Assembly (NCBI GenBank): GCA_930367215.1
Contig: OV884059.1
Coordinates: forward strand, 153,324,511-153,388,510
From: Pollenia angustigena
Taxonomy: Eukaryota; Arthropoda; Insecta; Diptera; Polleniidae
DNA length: 64,000 bases
Direction of reading: 5' to 3'
A program made the position numbers and the translations under genes. Under the pieces are notes generated by a model that was not told where the DNA came from, did no database searches, and worked only from the letters and a program-made list of their open reading frames with translations. Shown piece by piece: positions 45,008 to 57,188 of the stretch (positions are counted from its first letter, which is position 1; every line of letters starts with the position of its first letter).

Positions 45008-47516
45008 CACGCAGAGAAAAAACATGGTTGAAGGTTTGTTGTTGTTAACCAAACTTTTTTCACGATTGATAATATTTTGTTTCTATTTAACAATAAAGTG
45101 TTAACCTTCCTTGAACTTAAAATATGGTTGAATTTGACAATATTATTATTACTTTAACCATGTTATTGTCGCCGCAGCCATCTTCATCCATTCAAAAGAC
45201 ATAACCATATTATGGTTGTCTCCAAACATGTTATGGTTAATTATAACAATAATATGTTAAAAATTATCTATAATATTTTAAAACATTGTATGTTTAATGT
45301 TAAACATAAAATAATATAATTAAAAAGCAACAACATTATGGTCGATTGCATTTTACAATAGTTGAATGCTTTTCAATTACATGCTTGCTTGGTTTGCTTA
45401 AAATTCTCATTCATTTTATTTTAATTATTGATTAAAATACAGAAATTTATGTAGAATAAACTAGTAGAATAGAAAAAATGGTAATGAAGGTCGTCACAGG
45501 CTGGAATATGAATCAAAGGAGACTTTTGATAAAAGTGGGACCTATCAGAAATAAAAAATTAAATTAAATTATTTTTTGACAGTTAAGAAATAAATTAAAA
45601 ATGGAAGAAATAAATAACAATAACACTTTCCATATTATTGTTAATTCTGACCATAACTTTTGTCCACATTCTGGAAAATTTTGACCATATTATGGTTAAC
45701 TTTGAACATAATATGGTTAGTTTTGACCATTATTATGGTTAATATTGACCAAAATATGGTTAAGTTTGACCATACATATTATGGTTGATTTCGGCAAAAT
45801 TTTTGTTGATTTTAACCATACTATGGTCATATTTAAACATAATATGGTAACCTGCAAACGTAAACATTGTTAAAATCCAACCATTTTATTCTGGTCCTGA
45901 TAATATTCCAAGTAACATTTTAATTAACTGTGCTGATAGTATTGCTATCCCTCTAACAATTTTATTTAATGTATCGATCAAGCACGGTCACTTTCCGGAT
46001 CTATGGAAGAACTCGTTTATTATACCTTTGTTTAAATCTGGAAATAAATCTGAGGTTGAAAATTACCGTGGTATTGCAAAATTGAGTATTATACCTAAAC
46101 TATTGGAAAAAATTGTCACCAAAATTCTTTGTTACCAAGTATCTAATTTGATTTCACCTTACCGCATGGGTTTCAGAAAAGATGTTCTACTACAACTAAT
46201 CTCCTTCATCTTACAACTGTCATACATCGAGGATTTATTCATCAACTGCAAACTGATGTGATATACACTGATTTTACCAAGGCCTTTGATAAAGTTAACC
46301 ATAGACTTTTGAAAGTTAAACTTAATTTACTCGGTTTTACTGATATAAGTATAAAATGGATATATTCATACCTAAGCAACATAACACAAACGATTTGCTT
46401 TAATAACACAATTTCTAGAAGCATAGAAGTTCTGTCTGGTGTACCTCAGGGAAGCCACCTTGGGCCACTTCTTTTTACATTGTTTATTAATGACCTACCT
46501 GAGGTGATTCATTCATCCAATATTCTGATGTATGCGGACGACGTGAAAGTTTTTCTCAGCTATCGTCAAATATCTGAGCAACAACTTCTTCAAAACGACT
46601 TAAATTCTTTTTACACGTGGTGCAATGTGAATCTTATGCAACTTAATCTAAAGAAATGTAAATACATGCGTTTTGTTAGAAAGAGTCCAATACCTGCATG
46701 CTACTTTTTTGAAAGGTATCAGTTGGAGTCGGTGGATAATTTCTTAGATCTTGGAATTCTGCTTGACTCGAAACTAAATTTCATCGCACACATAACAATG
46801 ATAGCTAATAAAGGCAGAGGTATGATCGGTTTTGTAAAATGATGGGCTAAAGAGTTCAAGGATCCATATGTTACGAAAAGTTTGTATACTTCCCTTGTAA
46901 GACCTGTATTGGAGTATGGATCTGTAATATGGGACCCTATATATAGTAAATATTCCGACCAAATTGAATCAGTCCAAAAACAGTTTCTGACTTTTTGTCT
47001 GCGTGGGTTAAACTTTAACCAATGGAATATGCCGTCTTATTCTGCAAGACTAGCCCTTATCAAGCTGCCAACTCTAAAGAGCCGTAGAACTGTGATGAAC
47101 ATCTCGTTTATTTTTAACATAATTGTTGGCGACGTATGCTCTGGATGCCTAATCAATAACATAACATTTAATGTCCCTCAACGCCCATCACGTCATTTGG
47201 TTCCGTTATCAGTTCAATTTTTAAGAGCTAATTATGCTAATAGTGACCCGTTAAGAAGGATGTGTATTGAGTTCAACAAGTTTTATACATTTATTGACTA
47301 TTCTTCTAGTCCCACTGATATTAAAACTAAATTATTAATCTTTTTAAACACATAATTTTTGTAAGTTTTTTTTTTCACATATATATATGTTTTGTAAAAT
47401 TTATTTTTATTTAATTAAGAAGTCTGTAAGGATTATATTCCATAGACAAATAAATAAATAAATAGTATGTTGCTCTTAGAATATGGTTACCTCAAACCAT
47501 ATTTTTTTTCTAGGTG
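45008..47516. mobile_element. CACGCAG-ended element split by a LINE
   Basis: The left end CACGCAGAGAAAAAACATGG and inverted right end (complement CACCTAGAAAAAAAATATGG) are flanked by TA (45006-45007; 47517-47518). Its own sequence (45008-45890 and about 47460-47516) is filled with ATGGTT / AACCAT motifs, at least fifteen times. The same ends and 2-bp duplication are seen in 5838-6652 and 10591-10754. No ORF of its own. Confidence 0.6.
45893..47455 (+). pseudogene. 5'-truncated LINE reverse transcriptase
   Basis: Plus-strand reading begins inside the RT domain: GPDNIPSNILINCADS, LWKNSFIIPLFKSGNKSEVE with NYRGI, then IYTDFTKAFDKVNHRLL (motif A), SGVPQGSHLGPLLFTLFIND (motif B), LMYADDVKVFL (YADD catalytic Asp pair), LQLNLKKCKYM and FLDLGILLDSKLNF, and after a stop YTSLVRPVLEYGSVIWDP. 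There is one frameshift near 46176 (GFRK then CSTTTNLLHL) and one TGA at 46840-46842. It ends in a (TAAA)n-like tail (47445-47463) with no poly-A. The clade is an APE-type non-LTR element such as CR1/jockey-like; not finer. It inserted into 45008-47516. Confidence 0.8.
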
Positions 47517-47566
47517 TATTTTAATTCAATTTCTTTGGACGGCCTACCTTAACTAATGGTTTTTTC

Positions 47567-49694
47567 TAGTGATGTAACGATAAGCCTTTTTGACAATACG
47601 ATATCGATATGAATATTAAATTCAAGTTAAAATTAGCAAAACTCAAGTAATTTTTTATTATGCTAAATAACAGCGTTAGACTTTGGTGATACTTAAAATA
47701 GATATTCATTAGTAGGGCGAAAAGTTTCATGCATTTTATTATTGAAAAATATGCGCAGAAAACGTGCTAAAAAAATTCAACATTTTTTGAATGTTTAAAA
47801 ATTTTTATGAAAATATTTTTCAACTGAGGTGTAGTGTTTCACAATAAAACCCCTTAATTTTTAAACAGGAAACTTAATTTTTATTGCCTGTTCTAACAAT
47901 TTTAAAACCAATCTACAGCGAATTCTTGTTTTTTTTAACAAGATACCTTGAACAACAACAATATTGAAACGATAAAGTTACTGTTTAAATTTACCCTATG
48001 ATTTTTAAATATCATGCCATGCATTTTCTGTTTCTGGAACCAATTCACTTGACACTTTATAAATAAAGACACCAATTTGAAGATTTCTCTCAAACACAAA
48101 GCAATCTAGCAAAATCATTATAACTAACACAGCAGATAGACATCGAACGGTGACTTTGCACATTGTAAATGCTACTTCAAGCGTTAAGAAAATCAGTAGT
48201 TTTAAATTTTAGTAAAGTCATAAATAAATTGTTCCCAATTTTTTAAAATAGTTTATTTAATTTTTGTTTCAGTGCTACAATAATTTGATTTTGATAACAA
48301 CAAAAATCATCTGAATGAAAACAAAAAATTATGCAAAAAATATATTTGTCCAATTCACAAGCTCGTAGTAGTAACGTCGTTTTCGTTGTATAATAGTCTA
48401 ATTATATAATACTTGTTCTAAAGTATCCTTAAGAAAAGTCGAATTTATTTTTGACTATGATTATGGGCCATTGTATTAATATACCAGGCCTGGAAATGTT
48501 TGATTTGTTTTGTGAAATTGTAAAAATCTTTTTAGAATGTGAAAACTTTCAAATTATTTTTTACACTATTTTATTTAAAATTGCTTATCAATTAATATTT
48601 ATTACCATTTAATATGAAATAAAACTCCCATATAATCAAAGAAGATAAAAAATAAATAAATACCAAGAGTGAAGTAAAAAATGATAACTAAAATTAAACA
48701 AGTAAGAAAGTATAGTCGGTCAAGCCCGACCGTATGATACCCTACACCACAGTATTAAAAACACATCATGCTTATATGTCCATATAAATATGGATTTATA
48801 AACTTCATTAAAATCGGTTTGAAAGTTTGTGAGAGGCAGAAATTGCCCCCTACCTCCCCTTGTGGTCCTATTTTTGAAAAACTGTATAGCTTATGTTTCC
48901 ATATAGATATGTTTCTATCCATGATTTAAATTTCATTAAAATCGGTTTGAGAGGCAGAAATTGCCCCTATCTCCCCTCGTGGTCCTATTTTTAAAAAATT
49001 CATCCCTTTTGTGTCCATAAAGATATGGTTTTATCTATGTTTTAAATTTCATTAAAATCGGTTTCTGAGAGGAAGAAATTTCCCCCTCTCTTCCCTCGTC
49101 GTCCCACGATTTGGCCCATTTCAGAAAGTGATTCTAAGTCGTTCGTTATATTTTAAGGTGGGTCTAGGACCAATATTTTAAGGCGTTACACACATCAGCA
49201 CAAATGCATAATACCCTCTCCACTATTGTGGTGTGGATATAAAAATGAGCTTTTTTAGTTTAATTTAATTATTTGGCAAAAATAAATATGTTATTTTTCA
49301 TATATTTTTATTATATAGAAAAAATAACTTTGTAAATCTTCTTAAATATTTTTGCTCAAAGTGAATTGACATTTAGCAATACAACGAAGTAACGATACAA
49401 CAAATTTGCCTATAAGCCATACGACAGAGCTTGTGAATTGGACAATTCTTTTTTTCAAGCAAAAACTAGCATAATATGCAAACTTATATGCATTCTTAAA
49501 CATTATATGACAAAATATGCACTAACAAATAGATGCAAATTTTAGGCAAAAATTGTGATTCGGATAAATAAAAAAGCACTGAAAATTAAATTATTTGTTT
49601 AAAAAACTCTAAAAAAAATTAAGAAGTATCGTCGTATTGACGGCAAACTTAAAATATCGCCGATATATCGGTATAAGTATTCGTTACGTCCCTA
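47567..49694. mobile_element. hAT-like element
   Basis: Left TAGTGATGTAACGATAAG, inverted right (complement TAGGGACGTAACGAATAC). The flanks GTTTTTTC (47559-47566) and GTTTTTCT (49695-49702) match imperfectly but are low in complexity. Subterminal ATATCGATAT / CGATATATCG motifs occur at the two ends. 2128 bp, no transposase; it contains a GGTCAAGCCCGACC repeat (48700-49243). Confidence 0.55.
48700..49243 (+). repeat. GGTCAAGCCCGACC-family repeat
   Basis: Near-complete relative of 39741-40412, opening AAGTAAGAAAGTATAGTCGG and ending CCACTATTGTGGTGTGGATA. Shorter by deletions near 49110-49140. Confidence 0.65.
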
Positions 49695-49702
49695 GTTTTT
49701 CT

Positions 49703-50316
49703 CTTCGGATGCAAAAATTTGCCATGAATATGCTCGTATCGTATTTTGCTTGTTTACGTTATTCTAAGGCGAATTCATATACAATTGACTGCATCAGAGA
49801 GAACGAGACAGAGTTATGCTAGCTGTCCCTTTTTTATATGTAGGCACAGGGTGCGCTTTAAGTAACTGATCATCCGTTAATAATTTCATAAGCTTTTTAC
49901 AAAATATTAAGCAGGTTGCAAAGTCTGGCGGCAAAATTTCATGCACCATTTTTATCTTTTTTCATTATTTTTACAGTGAAGTTCTGAATATTTGAAGCTG
50001 ATTGGCACGTTTAACAGTCGATGTTCCAGGGTTCTCGTATACGATCTCCTGAGCTCTTTTAAAATTATCTTAACTATCCAAACCGAGCTAAGTCACTTAC
50101 AGATATTTCGTGATGGTGCTTTTCTGGGGTTAAAAAAAATTCGAAAATTTCTTTGAGATTAAATTTTTAAATTTAGACTAGCAAACTCTAATCGTATACA
50201 TACGGTGATACTGAATCTCACAAACGTTTTTTCTAATACTATTAATTAAAAAAAAAAAAAGAAAAAAATTATATTATAAATATGTAGATGTTCGGTAGGT
50301 ATATCGTATACCCTGT
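49703..50316. other. Non-coding; AAGGCGAATTCAT block
   Basis: 49767-49832 contains AAGGCGAATTCAT and AGAGTTATGCTAGCTGTC; a partly inverted counterpart (GACAGCCAGCATAACTTTCT) is at 50679-50698, suggesting a ~0.93-kb element enclosing the MITE at 50317. Confidence 0.35.
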
Positions 50317-50644
50317 ATATCGTCACCTGAACAAAAAAATTTTAATTCGACTTTTTCCTTAAATCTGATGTATTGCATCAACACAAACGACTACTAAAAA
50401 CTTTGAAATGTTTCGACCAACATTAGCGAGCTTATTGGCAAAAAACAAAAGGCCCTATCTACAAAAACTTATATGGTAAACGCTTAAAGACCTAACTAAC
50501 AGTATGCATAATTCGCAAAATAAGAAAAATAAATTATAAACAGTTTAAAGCGATTTATTAATTTATCATTTTAAATCGTTTTTGCTTGTCCTGTAAAATT
50601 TTCAAAATGTTAATGGGGCCTTTTGAGTTTTAGGTGAAGATATG
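50317..50644. repeat. MITE with ATATCGTCACCT ends
   Basis: Left ATATCGTCACCTGAAC, inverted right (complement ATATCTTCACCTAAAAC). A larger relative of 9201-9319; 328 bp. Confidence 0.5.
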
Positions 50645-50888
50645 TATTCCTAATGTCAAACTCCATACAAGAAATATTGACAGCCAGCATAACTTTCTCT
50701 GCGCACATCTGACTGATTTTGCCTTGCTTTATTTTTGTCTTGTTGTTTTACTTTTTTTTTAAATTCTTCCATTTTGAAAATTGTTTGCAATAGGTGTCGT
50801 TTAATATTGCAAATTAGTGTTTGTAACGTTTATTGGCCACAGAAAATATAAAGTTGAAAATCGCTTTAACCGTGGTGAATATCGCTTA

Positions 50889-51371
50889 AGGCAGTTCTAC
50901 ACTATAATACAAGTCTTAAGTATTTTAAGGAAAATACAACCCTGACAACTACATCTAGAGTTGAGAATCAACCAATTGTAGTCGGAACTGAAGGAAAAGA
51001 TAAACTCACTGTTTATTGTTGCTGTTTTTGTTTAAGCTTTCATATTGCTACAAGTAAAACTGGGGCTAATAATTCATATTCGCTTTACAGTTTTATTTGT
51101 ATATCTTTAGTTTTTCTAAAATCTTTGAATGAAGTTTCCTGACGATCTGGCCAAAGCAACCAGTGAAATACGCATAGGAATAGCCTTATCCCATCAACAA
51201 TAATTTTCAGTTTATCAATAGTATGAAATGGGAATTTAGCACATTTAATTTTTTGAATCCCAAGAAAATCTTTGATAAGTTGCAACCACTTTTTTTTATT
51301 TTTAAACAATAATTAGGACAGGGAAACATTTTCATTAAAATTAAGACTTGTATTATAGTGTAAAGCGGCCT
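50889..51371. repeat. TTA-flanked PIF/Harbinger-like MITE
   Basis: The left end AGGCAGTTCTACACTATAAT and inverted right end (complement AGGCCGCTTTACACTATAAT) extend about 32 bp through ACAAGTCTTAA, flanked by TTA (50886-50888; 51372-51374). Parts of it are repeated at 9985-10135 and 11370-11650. 58540-58760 carries a related site without this insertion. Confidence 0.7.
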
Positions 51372-51378
51372 TTATTAA

Positions 51379-51752
51379 CCCTGCAAATAATAGGACTAGT
51401 CCAAACACGCGTGTAAAGAGTAGTCCACAAGGGACCAGGACTAGTCCAAAAGTAACCCAAACGTATGGAAAAAACCTGGTCTATTTAACATTACGATGTC
51501 CTAGGAGAGGACCATATAACCCACCTTTGGACCACTAAGGAGTAGTTTTAAAACTACTCCATGGTATACTCAAGAGGATTAGTTTTGAAGTCGTTTAAAA
51601 ACGAAAGCGTGCCGTTAAAAACCGAAGACATGTCGTCTCACTACAAACACTTTTTAACAATGACATGGTCCATGCTTGCATTACATCGGACCAGTCCATG
51701 GAGTAGTCCATTTTATTAAAATGGATCAGGTGGTCCAATTTTATTTGCAGGG
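51379..51752. repeat. CCCTGCAAATAA-ended MITE, possibly piggyBac-like
   Basis: CCCTGCAAATAATA and the inverted ATTTGCAGGG bound 374 bp. TTAA precedes the left end (51375-51378) but AATA follows the right, so a piggyBac-type TTAA duplication is only partly supported. GGACTAGTCC / TGGTCC motifs recur at least six times inside. It inserted immediately beside the 50889-51371 MITE. Confidence 0.45.
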
Positions 51753-51759
51753 AATATAA

Positions 51760-52768
51760 AAATTTGCATTAAATATCTAACACGCTTTATATACATAAAA
51801 GTGTTAAGTGTAAAAGCACACAATATTATTTTGTTCCATTGAAATATAGAAAGATGTACGTACCACTTTGTAACGCAAGTGCAACATAATAAAAATATTA
51901 CACATTTTTAGGCATCAAATGAAAATAACTTCTTGTAATTCATAGAGGGTCTTTTAACTTTCACCATTTTTTTTTAAGTTCATTATTTCTAGCTCTTACG
52001 GCTTCTTATTAATTAAATTTGTAGGTACTTTTAAACAATTTTGTAGTTTTTTTACAAAGCTCGTTTGATGTTCGAGTAAAAAAAAAGTATGAATGAAAGT
52101 AAATGTATGAGTATTTAATATTTGTAGATACATACATACTTATGTGAATTGTGAACAAGATAATGAGAGGTTTTTGGTTAATTTATTTCTCTTTTAACTT
52201 TTAACTCATTGTTCCTCCTCTTAGTTAATTTTAGGGTTGGCTTTGTTGTATACAGTTTTATTTTTAAGTCAGTTGTAGTTCAATAACCGGATTTTCCACC
52301 TACATTTTTAAGTGAAATTTTATTTTTAAATTAATTATACACATAAAGATGTGAGTCTATTTAAGTTTGTAAGCAAATATTTTTTCTTATCAGCCTTCCA
52401 GCGGGAAAAAGAAAAAGTAAAAATCATAATTTTGCAGGCACAAGGCATTCTAGTTTTACTTTTAGGATGTCTCAAGAAGATATTCCAAAAACCATGTAGA
52501 ATCGCTTTTGATTGTAACAAATCTCGCCCAAAATCTTGTGTAGAAGATACATTAAGATATGTTGTTAAACAGATCTTTGAGAAATGAATGGAGCAACAGG
52601 AAACAGAAATTTATCTTGAAGAGGCATTCGATGCGTTGTAGAAAGTAAAGGCCTTGTTTTTGCTGGAGGGCTTCTGATATTTGCACTGTCTTTTTACCCT
52701 TGAAGACCATTTTGTGTCACGGTTGATTTGCAATTTTTTGTGTAGAACAGCTCGATCTGCATTTCTTT
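51760..52768. other. Non-coding; unrecognised ORF pair near 52335-52587
   Basis: 51752-51900 is the continuation of the repeat shared with 58640-58760. Overlapping short frames on both strands at 52335-52587 show no recognisable motif. Confidence 0.3.
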
Positions 52769-52905
52769 TTATACCCACACCAGAATATTGGAGAGGGTAT
52801 TATGCATTTGTTCTGATGTGTGTAACACCCTAAAATATTGGTCCTAGATCGATTAGAATCACTTTCTGAGTCGAACTAACGATGTCCGTCCGGCTGGTAA
52901 AAATA
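52769..52905 (-). repeat. GGTCAAGCCCGACC-family repeat, 3' end only
   Basis: Inverted copy of the end of 39741-40412: TTTTTATACCCACACCAGAA through CCTAAAATATTGGTCCTAGA. It is truncated before the hairpin-bearing opening. Confidence 0.6.
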
Positions 52906-53849
52906 TTTTCCTAATTGATAAAATCGAATTAACGGTTGCAAAATGTAACCATTTTTCTTAAATTACTTTTAACGATGTTTACTTGGCTAAATACCCTCTC
53001 TACTTCAACATTTCACCATGGAAGTGTGAAAAACGTTTGATCCATTTTATAAATTTAATATTGGAATACTTTTCCTTTATTTTGAAAGATGTTTCATCAT
53101 CATCGTTTATAGCGATTTTCAACATTTGTAAAAGTTGTGATTTAAATGAAATGATTTAAAAATGGCTAAAAGATGGCAAAAGACTTCACTCAATTCTTAA
53201 TGGCTAAACAAGGTGAAAAATGGCTAAATCTAGCCACTCAATGGTTAAGTTGGCAACACTGATACCAACATACAGGTGGCAACATTAGACAATCATTGGC
53301 TGGATTGTGCACCTCAATATTGCTAAGGAACTGGAGGTATATATCCCCCGTTGCTAAAGCATTTGCCCCAATTCCGGCATTTTAAACAAAATCATTCGAC
53401 TTGAGTTAAGCACCTTTAATGTGATTACCAGGGAAACCATAAATATACAATAGCATGTTTTTCCTTGTGCGACCAATGAAGGCAAAAACAATATATTTCT
53501 CCGTTTTAAGGCTTTTCATAAATTTTGGCATCGATTTGTTATTGCATATTTTTGCATATTTAACCGTTTGCATCATTTTTTTTGCATAATTTAATTAAAA
53601 GAGATTTTTGCAGCATTTTTTAAGTTTATAGCGCATATTTTGCCTTTTTGAGTCATATTTTGGTTCATGTTAATTTTTTAAAAGTCTACAAGAGATTTCG
53701 CAGCAAATAAAATTTTTTTTTTTCAATTTCGCCATCTACGTATAATTTTTACTCGAAAATTGTAAGTCAAAGGCAGGATGTATTTTAAGATAAATATTAT
53801 TTTAAACAATAATTAGTATTGTGGTTATTTTGTTGAACTATTTATGGTT

Positions 53850-54085
53850 TTGCGATGGCTGCGAGTGTAAGACGGCAAATCCATCTGAGGAGAAACATGC
53901 AATCGAAACATGTCATGGTAACCTGCCGGCCGGGGTTCGAGCCCCAGCCACGTCAAGAATGAAAGATTATCAATAACAATTTTAATTAATTTTCATGTTG
54001 TAAAATTCCTTTCTTCATAAAAATAATTTAATGAAAAATTAAATTTCATGAACTTAAGTCTAATTAAAAATATTAAAAATATTAT
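53850..54085 (+). repeat. tRNA-derived SINE-like element, longest copy
   Basis: An A-box-like TGGCTGCGAGTG (53856-53867) and a B box GGTTCGAGCCCC (53934-53945) precede about 140 bp of AT-rich tail. The tail is also present at 24992-25140 and 32435-32583. The A-B spacing is longer than in a normal tRNA. Confidence 0.5.
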
Positions 54086-54102
54086 TTTAAACTTTAGAAT
54101 TG

Positions 54103-54850
54103 TATATGGGCATTTCCCCAGAAAGGTCTACCAGGATGAAAAAATAAAATGTTGATTATCATCGTCTTTTATTGTTTATTATTATAAAAAAGTCTTTGTT
54201 CTTATAAAAGAATGGTTTCATAGCATATCTCAGCTGTTTTACTTGAGGAAATTCGGCTGGAAACTGGAAAATTTTATATTTTTCTGTAGTTTCTACTTCT
54301 AAAGACATTTTTATATGCTTATTTTACATGCAAAAAAAAAATGTTATGTTTACACTTTTTCAATCAATTGTAAAAGGAGTATTAAGTTTTTTTGCTAAGG
54401 AAATTTGAAGACATTTATGGGGAAATGCGTGGTGATAATAACAAAAAAACATATGGAAAAATCGTACGTTCGCGACCGGTAAATAAGCCAATTAAACAAA
54501 AACCAAGAGAGATATTTTATTTTGTAAATACTGGATGGAGACCTACATTAATACACTTTTAAAATAAATTAATCACTTTTGAATATTCCGTTCCATTGCG
54601 CAGATTTTTACATTTCACTATTGTCAGCCAAAGTTGACTTCTATTTTGCGTACGTTCGTGACCACACGTTTATAACTCTTATAATGAAAACTTAAACTCG
54701 ATGAAATCTATCTTTTGCACTAAACATAGAGCTACCCAAATGCTGTCGAATCGAGAAAAAAAAAATGCGAGGAAAAGTTTTGTTTTCTATATTATTTGCA
54801 CTTCAAAAGCGTACGAACGTACGTTCGTGACGCCAGAAAATGCCCATATA
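54103..54850. mobile_element. TATATGGGCATTT-ended element with CGTACGTTCG repeats
   Basis: TATATGGGCATTTCC is inverted at the right (complement TATATGGGCATTTTC). ACGTTCGyGAC motifs occur at about 54465, 54650 and 54818. 748 bp, nested in the hAT-like element, non-coding. A similar ATGTGGCCATTTCCGTC block occurs near 274. Confidence 0.5.
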
Positions 54851-55309
54851 TGTACATATAAGCAAAAATCAATTATATATGTTTTTGGCGATGTTTTTCA
54901 TACATATAAATCTGGCCCAATACCTTAGTATACCGATCGATTTAGTACCACTTTTTTAAGTGACCTAATGATAACCGTCCGGCCGTCTGGCTGGTTGCGT
55001 CTTATATATATTTTAACCTTCTAACATAACTTTGTTTTTTTCCTCGTTTCCAAATAGGGTTAAATCTCGGAAATTCGTCCGTAAATACTATAGTGCTTAG
55101 GCTTTACCGGTTATAGTTTTGAGATTGTTTTTTTTAAATTAAACTGCTATCAAATTGTTGAATACATTTTGTTTTCAAATTAGTAGTTTTTTAATTTTTT
55201 GGGGCATATTTTTAACAATTTTTAGGGCATATTTTCAAGTTTTTACTGCATATTTAATGCGCTTAAAACGCGTTTTTAAGAGCATATTTCTGGTTTCCCT
55301 GGTGATTAC

Positions 55310-57186
55310 CAAAGAGTCCCGATCAATAAAAAATATGCCAAATTTTTACTCTTGGTGTGATGCTTTTGTGTTGAAATTATTATTAAGGACATTTATATCC
55401 CATAAATTTACTCTTTCTTGCCCTCAAAGGGTTAAAGTGAGGTTATACTTTTTTTGTTTAATTTATTTTATTTTCTGATTTGACAAACAATGATCTAAGA
55501 GTCTAATGTAATTGTTAAACGTAAACTAATCTAGGTATAATCAAAAGTATTCGAATATTTTGGTATTGTTTGTTAAGTAAATTTGTTTATTTACGAGTTT
55601 GAGAAATGACTAGCATTATTGCAGAAAACCTCGAAGTGTTTTTTTTTTGCTTAAAATTGCTTAAATAAGTTTTGACAATCTTGAGCGCAAAAAAAAAAAA
55701 AACAAACATTAATTATTTCAATAAGTTAAAAATCACTGACAATTTAGTTCCAAGGTCTATCTATATTCCTATGAACATAGGATCTTAATACTTTTCCCCC
55801 ATATTTATAGTTATTTTTTTTTGTTGGATTTGCCTTAATGTAATTTTTTAGAAACCTCACTATTACACCATTTTCAATTGTATGTACTACAATTCCGACT
55901 TTATTTTCGAAATTTCAAATCGTATTAAGAGCTGAGAGAACGAAAACTTCGTTCGCTTAACTTAACATTTAAAACAGTGATAGCCACTCCATAGGCTCGC
56001 GAGTCAGTCAATAATAGTATTTTTCACACAGACACGGTCGGCAGTTCACAAGTATACAACAACTTTGTTCGTTTCAAAACATCAGATTATAATCAGTCTC
56101 TGCGACCGCACACAAGTACATAATAGCTTTGTGTGCGTGCGTTCGGGGCTTGGTTATCACTGATTTAAAACAAAAACAAATTATAGAATATTATTTTTGT
56201 TTTACATGTAAGTCAAGCGAACAAAGTCTTCGTTCGAAATCGACGAACAGGCCATAAAAATTATGTAGAGTACTTAAATTAAAATACAGAATTATCTATT
56301 TATATTTAAGATAATGCAACTAATATTTTGCATCTGCTATTCCCACTTAAAACATCTTAAAGATCTTAAGTTTTTAATTAAAATTTTAAAGGTTTTTGTT
56401 TTAATTTTGCTATAGGATGTATATTTCAAAAAACCTTTGGAAATAGTGTAAAATGTAATGAATATGTTTGTACGTTAATGACATTTTTTTTTTTTTTAAA
56501 TCAACAATTAAATTACTTCAATGCATTTGCAATTTTTTTGTTTGTTTTTTTTTTGTGTAAGCATGTACATTATTTTTATTTTCAAATTAGGCAAATAAAT
56601 TAGTATTGGACGGTGTTACCAGACTTGTGAGAATTTTTTACTCGCTGAAAATTTAAAACATGCACATCAATTTCCGGCAGTATTTATGAAAAAAAAACAC
56701 ACTAGTAAGTAGTTATGAATGATTGAAATGCAAATGCCGATTTTGAACACCTGAAGGCAAACTATTAACGAATATAAGCGAAACGTAAAACATGAAATAA
56801 TCAAGGACGGCCAGATTTCCTTTTAATGATAAAGACAATGATGCGCAAGCTGCTTCTCCGCCCAAAGCAGTTTAACGCATGGAAATTTAACCTTAATATA
56901 ACTTTGTGAATATATTGATGAAACAGAATATTGATCCTTATTTCTATAAAAATTAGGCCAACGATAACGTTTTAATTAACGGCGATCGGTATTTATTAAA
57001 TACTTTGGGGATACAGGATAGCACTACGTACTATTTAGCGGGAGAAATAATAACTTTTGAAAATTGTTCGGCAATTAGGCCACGGATACACTACTCGATT
57101 TTTCTAAATGTTATTATGGAGTAAAGTATGACTTACTTACGTTATGTGTGCGGAATTTGATCTAATGGTGTTTTCTTTTCGGACAA
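55310..57186. other. Non-coding AT-rich sequence
   Basis: Poly-A/T tracts and short ORFs. Two GTTCGCTT/AAGCGAAC-type blocks near 55950 (AACTTCGTTCGCTTAACTTA) and 56215 (AAGCGAACAAAGTCTTCGTT) are inverted relative to each other and may bound a ~300-bp element. Confidence 0.35.
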
Positions 57187-57188
57187 TA

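Larger units (their letters stand above)
53429..55301. mobile_element. hAT-like element with perfect 8-bp duplication
   Basis: CAGGGAAACCATAAATAT at the left and its inverted partner (complement CAGGGAAACCAGAAATAT) at the right are flanked by GTGATTAC at both 53421-53428 and 55302-55309. GCATATTT and TGCATAATTT motifs are clustered within about 250 bp of each end, as hAT binding repeats often are. 1873 bp, no transposase. It holds a SINE-like insertion (53850-54085) and a further TIR element (54103-54850). Confidence 0.8.

Noticed and set aside
46242..46424. Minus-strand ORF over the LINE
   Set aside because: Shadow of the plus-strand reverse transcriptase, which shows the YADD and PQGS motifs.
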